Assembly: GCF_041679265.1 (NCBI RefSeq)
Contig: NZ_JBGFSM010000016.1
Location: forward strand, 35,581 to 99,580
DNA from: Autumnicola sp041679265
GTDB taxonomy: Bacteria > Bacteroidota > Bacteroidia > Flavobacteriales > Flavobacteriaceae
Length of the DNA: 64,000 nucleotides
Direction of reading: 5' to 3'
The notes under the pieces: generated by a model
Databases searched by the model: none
Told to the model about the DNA's origin: nothing
What the model saw: only the letters and a program-made list of their open reading frames with translations
Part shown: positions 59,951 to 64,000 of the stretch, in pieces
Position numbering within the stretch: the first letter of the stretch is position 1
Layout of the letters: every line of letters starts with the position of its first letter
Made by a program: the position numbers and the translations under genes

Positions 59951-62333
59951 GCAGCCGCCGCTGGCCGCTGTTTCAGATAACCTGGTTTTTGCCTCGAATG
60001 GAAATATAATCCTGGCCTACGCCGTGGAATTGCCTGAAGTGTATTCCCTCTCGGAAAAAGATTTTGAATCGCTACACAGCACCTGGTTCCAGGCCCTTAA
60101 AAGCCTTCCTTCCCGTTGCATAGTACATAAACAGGATGTCTACCGGAAGCAGGGTTACAAGGCAGGCCAATTGCCGGGAAATTTTTTCCTGGAAAAAGCC
60201 ACCCGCAGGCATTTTGAAGACCGGGAATTCCTGGAGCACCGGTGCTACCTTTTCTTTTGCTGGCCCGGGAACAAAAGTTTTAATCATGCAAAATTCGTAA
60301 ACCCTTTTAAGGCGGTAAGTAAAAACCTGGTTACGAGCGGGGATGAAGCGCTGGAGCGTTTCCGGACGGCTGTAGAAGATGTGGTGCATTTTCTTAATCA
60401 GGGTCAGAAGCTCAGGCTTATTCCTTTAAAAGAGGAGGAGGTGATATCCTGTTCCCATGATTACTTTAACGGGTTTAATGAAGGTGTGGATACCGATATC
60501 CTGCTGGGGGATCAGCATATCCAAATAGGAGATTACTACCTGGATCTCATGGCCGTGCAGCATGAGACAGCCTTTGGAGACCAGTTGCAAACCAGCCGCC
60601 CGGCAGGTAGGTTTACTTCAGATGGGTTTAATTTTTACCAGGGGTTTATCGATGGGTTCGGGCTGGAACTTTATGAAAACCATATCGTCAACCAGTTGCT
60701 TATCCTGGACGATACGAATCTTTGGCGCAGGCAGCTGGAGAAAAGAATGGAAGCCCTGAAGAAAAGCGCCAGCTTCGGGTCTCAGAACCTGGTGGTGCTG
60801 GAGAAGATCAATTCTGTCTTGCATAGCATCAGTCATGATGAACAGGCCCGGATCATCCGCGGGCAGCTCAGCATTCTTTACTGGCACCGGGATCCCCATA
60901 AGTTAAAAGACATTGCCGCCGGAATCAAAGCCACCTGTAAACAGCTGGACATCCGGCCATACGCCCCGGTAGCGGAAGCACGAAAACATTATTTTCTGAA
61001 TAGCTTTTTTGGATTTACCTCTAATTTTTCCAATGATGACCTGTATGTAACGGATCTGAAACACGCTTTATGTCTCTGGCTGCATAGCGGGAACTACAGA
61101 TCAGATAAGGAGGGGGTGATCTTTAATGATCGTCAGTATAACATCCCGGTAATAAAGGATGTATGGGACGAGAAAAAGAGAAGGATAAAGGCTCGTAATT
61201 TTGCCATCTTCGCGCCTACCGGGGAAGGCAAATCTTTCCTGGCCAATAACATCCTGCGCCAGTATTTTGAACAGGGGGTTCGCCTGGTGATTATTGACCT
61301 GGGTGGCTCTTACGCGAAATTCGCCAAACTCTACCCGGAAGAGCACCTGGTATTGCGCTACCAGCCGGGGAAATCCCTGGGAATTAACCCTTTTTACCTG
61401 CCGGAGCCATGTTGTCCTACCCCGGAACACCTGGAAGAGCTGGCGGTATTTATACTGGAGTTGTTATCTTCCGGGACCTCCGGTGCCAGGGAAGAGACCG
61501 TGGCCCTGAAAAAACTCCTACAGGCTTATTACGATTCGATAGCTGCCCCGCATCACCTTGAAGGTTTTTACCGCTTTATAGATTGCGAACAGGAAGATCT
61601 TCTGCAACGCCTTGGAATCCATACCGGCTATTTTGAGCTTTCCCGTTTTCTGCATATCATTTCGGAGTACGTGGGCAACGGCCTGTACAGCTATTTGTTC
61701 CGGGAGCAGCAGGGACAGTCATACCGCCTGGAGGAAAAGCGCCTGATCATTTTTGAACTTGATGAAATACGGGATAATAAAGAGATTCTTTCGATTATGC
61801 TGAAACTCATCAAAACAGCAATTCAAAGATCTATCTGGAGCAACCGCAGCGAAAGAGGCATCATCCTCTTTGATGAGTTTGCCAAGCAGTTAAAGTTCGC
61901 TAATGTGCTGGAGAGCGTGGAATTTTATTACCAGGCTATCCGTAAACAGAACGGGGCTATAGGGATCATCCTGCAGTCGATCAACCAGTTGCCGGTGGGA
62001 AGCACCGCGGCCAGTATTCTTGAGAATACCCAGGTGATCTACAGCCTGCGCAATGAAAAAGGCTATGAAGACCTGGTAGCCCGGCTAAAACTTTCTTCCC
62101 ATGACCTGAACCAGTTAAAGTCGATTACCAATAACCTTACCGGTCCCCGGAAGTATACGGAAGTCTTTATAAAGATAGGCAAGGAGAGCAATATTTTCCG
62201 GTTGGAAGTACCGCCGGAGGCCTATGCCGCATACCTGACTGACGGCGCTGAAAACGAGGCTATAATGGCTTTGTACGCCAAGACCGGAAATATGGAACGT
62301 GCCATAAATGAGTATTTATCCGCTAAACCTTAA
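59922..62333 (+). CDS. traG: TraG conjugation ATPase (VirB4-like)
   Basis: An 803-residue ATPase that powers type IV secretion. The N-terminal half has SLSEKDFESLHSTWFQALKSLPSRCIVHKQDVY and VQHETAFGDQLQTSRPAGRF. Walker A lies near residue 430 (FAPTGEGKSFLANN) and Walker B near 648 (RGIILFDEFAKQL). A VirB4-type segment QNGAIGIILQSINQLP and ILENTQVIYSLRNEKGYE follows. The start at 59922 overlaps traF; an ATG four codons on (59934, MMNLYKQPP) may be the true one. It is intact and matches the family's usual length. Confidence 0.93.
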   Translation: MPMKMMNLYKQPPLAAVSDNLVFASNGNIILAYAVELPEVYSLSEKDFESLHSTWFQALKSLPSRCIVHKQDVYRKQGYKAGQLPGNFFLEKATRRHFEDREFLEHRCYLFFCWPGNKSFNHAKFVNPFKAVSKNLVTSGDEALERFRTAVEDVVHFLNQGQKLRLIPLKEEEVISCSHDYFNGFNEGVDTDILLGDQHIQIGDYYLDLMAVQHETAFGDQLQTSRPAGRFTSDGFNFYQGFIDGFGLELYENHIVNQLLILDDTNLWRRQLEKRMEALKKSASFGSQNLVVLEKINSVLHSISHDEQARIIRGQLSILYWHRDPHKLKDIAAGIKATCKQLDIRPYAPVAEARKHYFLNSFFGFTSNFSNDDLYVTDLKHALCLWLHSGNYRSDKEGVIFNDRQYNIPVIKDVWDEKKRRIKARNFAIFAPTGEGKSFLANNILRQYFEQGVRLVIIDLGGSYAKFAKLYPEEHLVLRYQPGKSLGINPFYLPEPCCPTPEHLEELAVFILELLSSGTSGAREETVALKKLLQAYYDSIAAPHHLEGFYRFIDCEQEDLLQRLGIHTGYFELSRFLHIISEYVGNGLYSYLFREQQGQSYRLEEKRLIIFELDEIRDNKEILSIMLKLIKTAIQRSIWSNRSERGIILFDEFAKQLKFANVLESVEFYYQAIRKQNGAIGIILQSINQLPVGSTAASILENTQVIYSLRNEKGYEDLVARLKLSSHDLNQLKSITNNLTGPRKYTEVFIKIGKESNIFRLEVPPEAYAAYLTDGAENEAIMALYAKTGNMERAINEYLSAKP

Positions 62334-62919
62334 TATGATGAAAAACAAAACTAAAATGCTTTGCCTTGCTTTGGCAATGGTTTTACTACTTCCTGCAGGC
62401 GCCGCCTGCCAGGGAATGCCGGTATATGATAATACCAATTTTATCAGCCTGGCCAAGCAACTGATCGAATCGGCAAAACAGACCGCGCAGCTGCTAAAGA
62501 CCGTGGAATTCCTGAAGAAGCAAAAGGAAAATATAGAAAAAGTAAACGCGGTGGTACGCCAGCTAAAAGCAGTGCGGGAGCTTACCCGTGCCCACCAGCG
62601 GCTTTATGAAAGGGTGCAAAATGATGCAAGGGATATCCTGAATTCTCCTTATGTCCACCCGGAGGAAATCAGCCGGATCTCCGAATCCTTTGATGCCATA
62701 ATCGAATTATCCCTTCGCGACCTGGAATTTATCGACCAGGTGCTCTCCAGTGATTTTTTGAAAATGACCGATGCGGACCGCACACAAATTATTAATGAAA
62801 AAGAAAAGAAATCCCGGGAGCTGCTGCTGCAGGTGGACCGCCAACTTAGACGCTACCGTGATATCATCGATTTTCGCCAGTTGCAGGAGCAATTAAACTC
62901 CCGCCGGGGCGGTATCTAA
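62308..62919 (+). CDS. traI: TraI-like conjugation protein (DUF4141)
   Basis: A 203-residue protein; an ATG at 62335 (MMKNKTKMLCLALAMVLLLPAGAAC) gives a clear export signal and is probably the true start, so the first nine residues of the longer form may not be made. The mature part is helical (FISLAKQLIESAKQTAQLLKTVEFLKKQKENIEKV), with coiled-coil character. It matches the VirB5-like periplasmic proteins that follow TraG in CTnDOT-type systems. It overlaps traG by 26 bases in the longer form and abuts it in the shorter. Confidence 0.83.
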   Translation: MSIYPLNLNMMKNKTKMLCLALAMVLLLPAGAACQGMPVYDNTNFISLAKQLIESAKQTAQLLKTVEFLKKQKENIEKVNAVVRQLKAVRELTRAHQRLYERVQNDARDILNSPYVHPEEISRISESFDAIIELSLRDLEFIDQVLSSDFLKMTDADRTQIINEKEKKSRELLLQVDRQLRRYRDIIDFRQLQEQLNSRRGGI

Positions 62920-62936
62920 CTTTTAAATAATTTGCA

Positions 62937-63761
62937 ATGGAACTCGGGCTGGAATATGTAAATACGGTATTTGAGACGGTAAAGACCAATGTCTTTATGG
63001 AATATACCCTGATTGGAATGAAAAGTCTTGCCGTGGTGCTGTTCCTGGTCAACATCCTTAAAAAATACCAGGAAGGTATGGTCGACCAGGACGGGATTAC
63101 ATGGGGACTGCGCCCGGTGGACCTGGTACGCAATTTAAGCGTGGTACTGCTGGTACTCTGCGCCCCTGAAATCCTTGGCATGCTGGACCGGTTGCTGGTG
63201 AGTGTCGAATCCGGCTTTATGGAAACTGCCCCGGCTCTGATGCCCCTGCGCTTGCAGGAGCTTGAGATTGCCGAGGATCCCGGCGCTTTTGATGTGATGA
63301 CCAAAGCCATGACCGCACTTTATGAAGCGCTTTTTACCCCCCTGTATTCCGTAAAAGTACTTTCCTTTATTGTCGGGGTATTCCTGTGGATCCTGGATTT
63401 GTTTATCTATCCTTTATTCCTGGCGGAACGTTTCTTTGTCCTGGGTATTATGCAGGTGTTTTTCCCGCTGATCATCAGCCTCTCGGTTTTTGAACGCTTC
63501 CGTAGCATGGCCTACTCTTTTTTTCGCTTATATATAGCGGTTTACATGCTGGTGCCGGCCTTTTTCCTGGTGAATGTGTTTATTAACGAACTCTATCGGG
63601 AGATCAATAGCGGGTTCTGGGAAAGCCTCCTGGGCAGTCCTTCCCAAAACCAGGTCATCATCAACCTTATAGAAGCGGGATCTATAGCTTTTATAGTGCT
63701 TCTAAAGTTTAAACTCTATAAACGGGCCACCTCGTTTACCCTGCGACTGTTTACTTCCTAA
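62937..63761 (+). CDS. traJ: TraJ-like membrane protein of conjugation (VirB6/TrbL-like)
   Basis: A 274-residue polytopic membrane protein with about five to six helices (LIGMKSLAVVLFLVNILKKY, LVRNLSVVLLVLCAPEILGM, VLSFIVGVFLWILDLFIYPLFL, FFVLGIMQVFFPLIISLSVF, LYIAVYMLVPAFFLVNVFI, IAFIVLLKFKLYK). Position after traI and topology fit TraJ. It is somewhat shorter than typical (about 330), lacking a long C-terminal tail. It is followed 17 bases later by traK. Confidence 0.85.
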   Translation: MELGLEYVNTVFETVKTNVFMEYTLIGMKSLAVVLFLVNILKKYQEGMVDQDGITWGLRPVDLVRNLSVVLLVLCAPEILGMLDRLLVSVESGFMETAPALMPLRLQELEIAEDPGAFDVMTKAMTALYEALFTPLYSVKVLSFIVGVFLWILDLFIYPLFLAERFFVLGIMQVFFPLIISLSVFERFRSMAYSFFRLYIAVYMLVPAFFLVNVFINELYREINSGFWESLLGSPSQNQVIINLIEAGSIAFIVLLKFKLYKRATSFTLRLFTS

Positions 63762-63778
63762 CCATAAATCCTTGTCTT

Positions 63779-63925
63779 ATGTCAAAGAAATTTTCTCCTT
63801 ACCGTAATATCTTCCAGGTGCTAAAGCTCAACCGACTGGTGAGTATCAGCGTCAGTATCGGGGCATTTTGTGCCTGTATGTTTTCAGGCTACCTGGTGTA
63901 CAAAATGCACCGGGATGCCGTGGAG
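63779..63925 (+). pseudogene. traK: traK, disrupted after 49 codons
   Basis: It starts MSKKFSPYRNIFQVLKLNRL followed by a membrane helix (VSISVSIGAFCACMFSGYLVY) and KMHRDAVE, the N-terminus of TraK (VirB8-like, normally about 200 residues). At 63926 the reading frame enters unrelated sequence (C L F Q L K S...) and stops at 63982. The break coincides with an insertion-element end. The remainder of traK presumably lies beyond the element, outside the window. Confidence 0.75.
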
Positions 63926-64000
63926 TGTTTATTTCAACTGAAAAGTATACCACTATTTCATTTCAAAAGTATACCATTTTAAATTAATTAACAACGGTAT
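63926..64000. mobile_element. End of an insertion sequence, probably IS21 family
   Basis: The sequence begins TGTTTATTTCAACTG and contains repeated AAAAGTATACCA units (about 63940-63951 and 63964-63975) separated by CTATTTCATTTC. A TG terminus and multiple subterminal repeats are characteristic of IS21-family ends, and the position splits traK. The istA/istB genes would lie to the right, outside the window. The family call is inference from end structure. Confidence 0.6.

Overview
The window looks like chromosome of a member of the Bacteroidota, most likely Flavobacteriaceae. The evidence is two SusC/SusD pairs, a FecI/FecR-type sigma/anti-sigma pair feeding an STN-containing SusC, a type IX secretion (T9SS) C-terminal sorting domain, RteC and a TraE-TraF-TraG-TraI-TraJ-TraK conjugation block, promoters of the TAnnTTTG type, and very few Shine-Dalgarno sites. 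It is an accessory-rich patchwork with an unusual number of broken genes. No rRNA or tRNA gene was recognised.

Layout. 0-2.6 kb: the end of a 4Fe-4S protein gene, an uncharacterised partner, and an exported RraA-like protein. 2.6-3.6 kb: gene debris (a decayed S41 peptidase and a rearranged fragment of gap). 3.7-12.9 kb: a phosphodiester-type nutrient locus (ECF sigma factor, FecR anti-sigma, SusC broken by one in-frame TGA, SusD, a calcineurin-like phosphoesterase, a glycerophosphodiester phosphodiesterase). 13.3-20.9 kb: long-form GAPDH, umuDC with a candidate operator, a TolB/TPR membrane protein, a TetR regulator and an SDR oxidoreductase. 21.3-27.7 kb: four damaged copies of one HNH endonuclease gene, all on the minus strand, alternating with three toxin/antitoxin-type payloads (Fic, a RelE/ParE pair, HepT/MntA). 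27.8-30.6 kb: a strikingly AT-rich minus-strand block with an XRE regulator, a GapS4a-like protein, a GapS4b-like partner and a small membrane protein, probably an anti-phage system. 30.7-31.3 kb: a large nested inverted repeat behind a good promoter, possibly a structured RNA, then leader hairpins. 31.3-38.6 kb: SusC-SusD-M16 peptidase, probably for peptide uptake. 38.7-43.1 kb: a small DUF6520-like secreted protein, an AraC/PAS regulator, a STAS-like protein, and a fusion of an AONS-type PLP enzyme with an acyltransferase.

43.1-64 kb appears to be part of a CTnDOT-like integrative conjugative element. It holds rteC, an excisionase-like HTH protein, a replication-initiator-like protein and a DnaC-like ATPase. 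Next comes cargo made of an outer-membrane beta-barrel and a 2847-residue T9SS-exported protein (14 FG-GAP-type repeats plus ten 142-residue MBG-type units), then a small membrane protein and a 7TM-AraC regulator, then traE-traF-traG-traI-traJ. traK is cut after about 49 codons by what looks like the end of an IS21-family element at the right edge.

Two genes (SusC, Fic) carry a single in-frame stop and otherwise read through perfectly. The HNH copies carry frameshifts or truncations. All functional statements rest on reading translated sequence; no database search was run.
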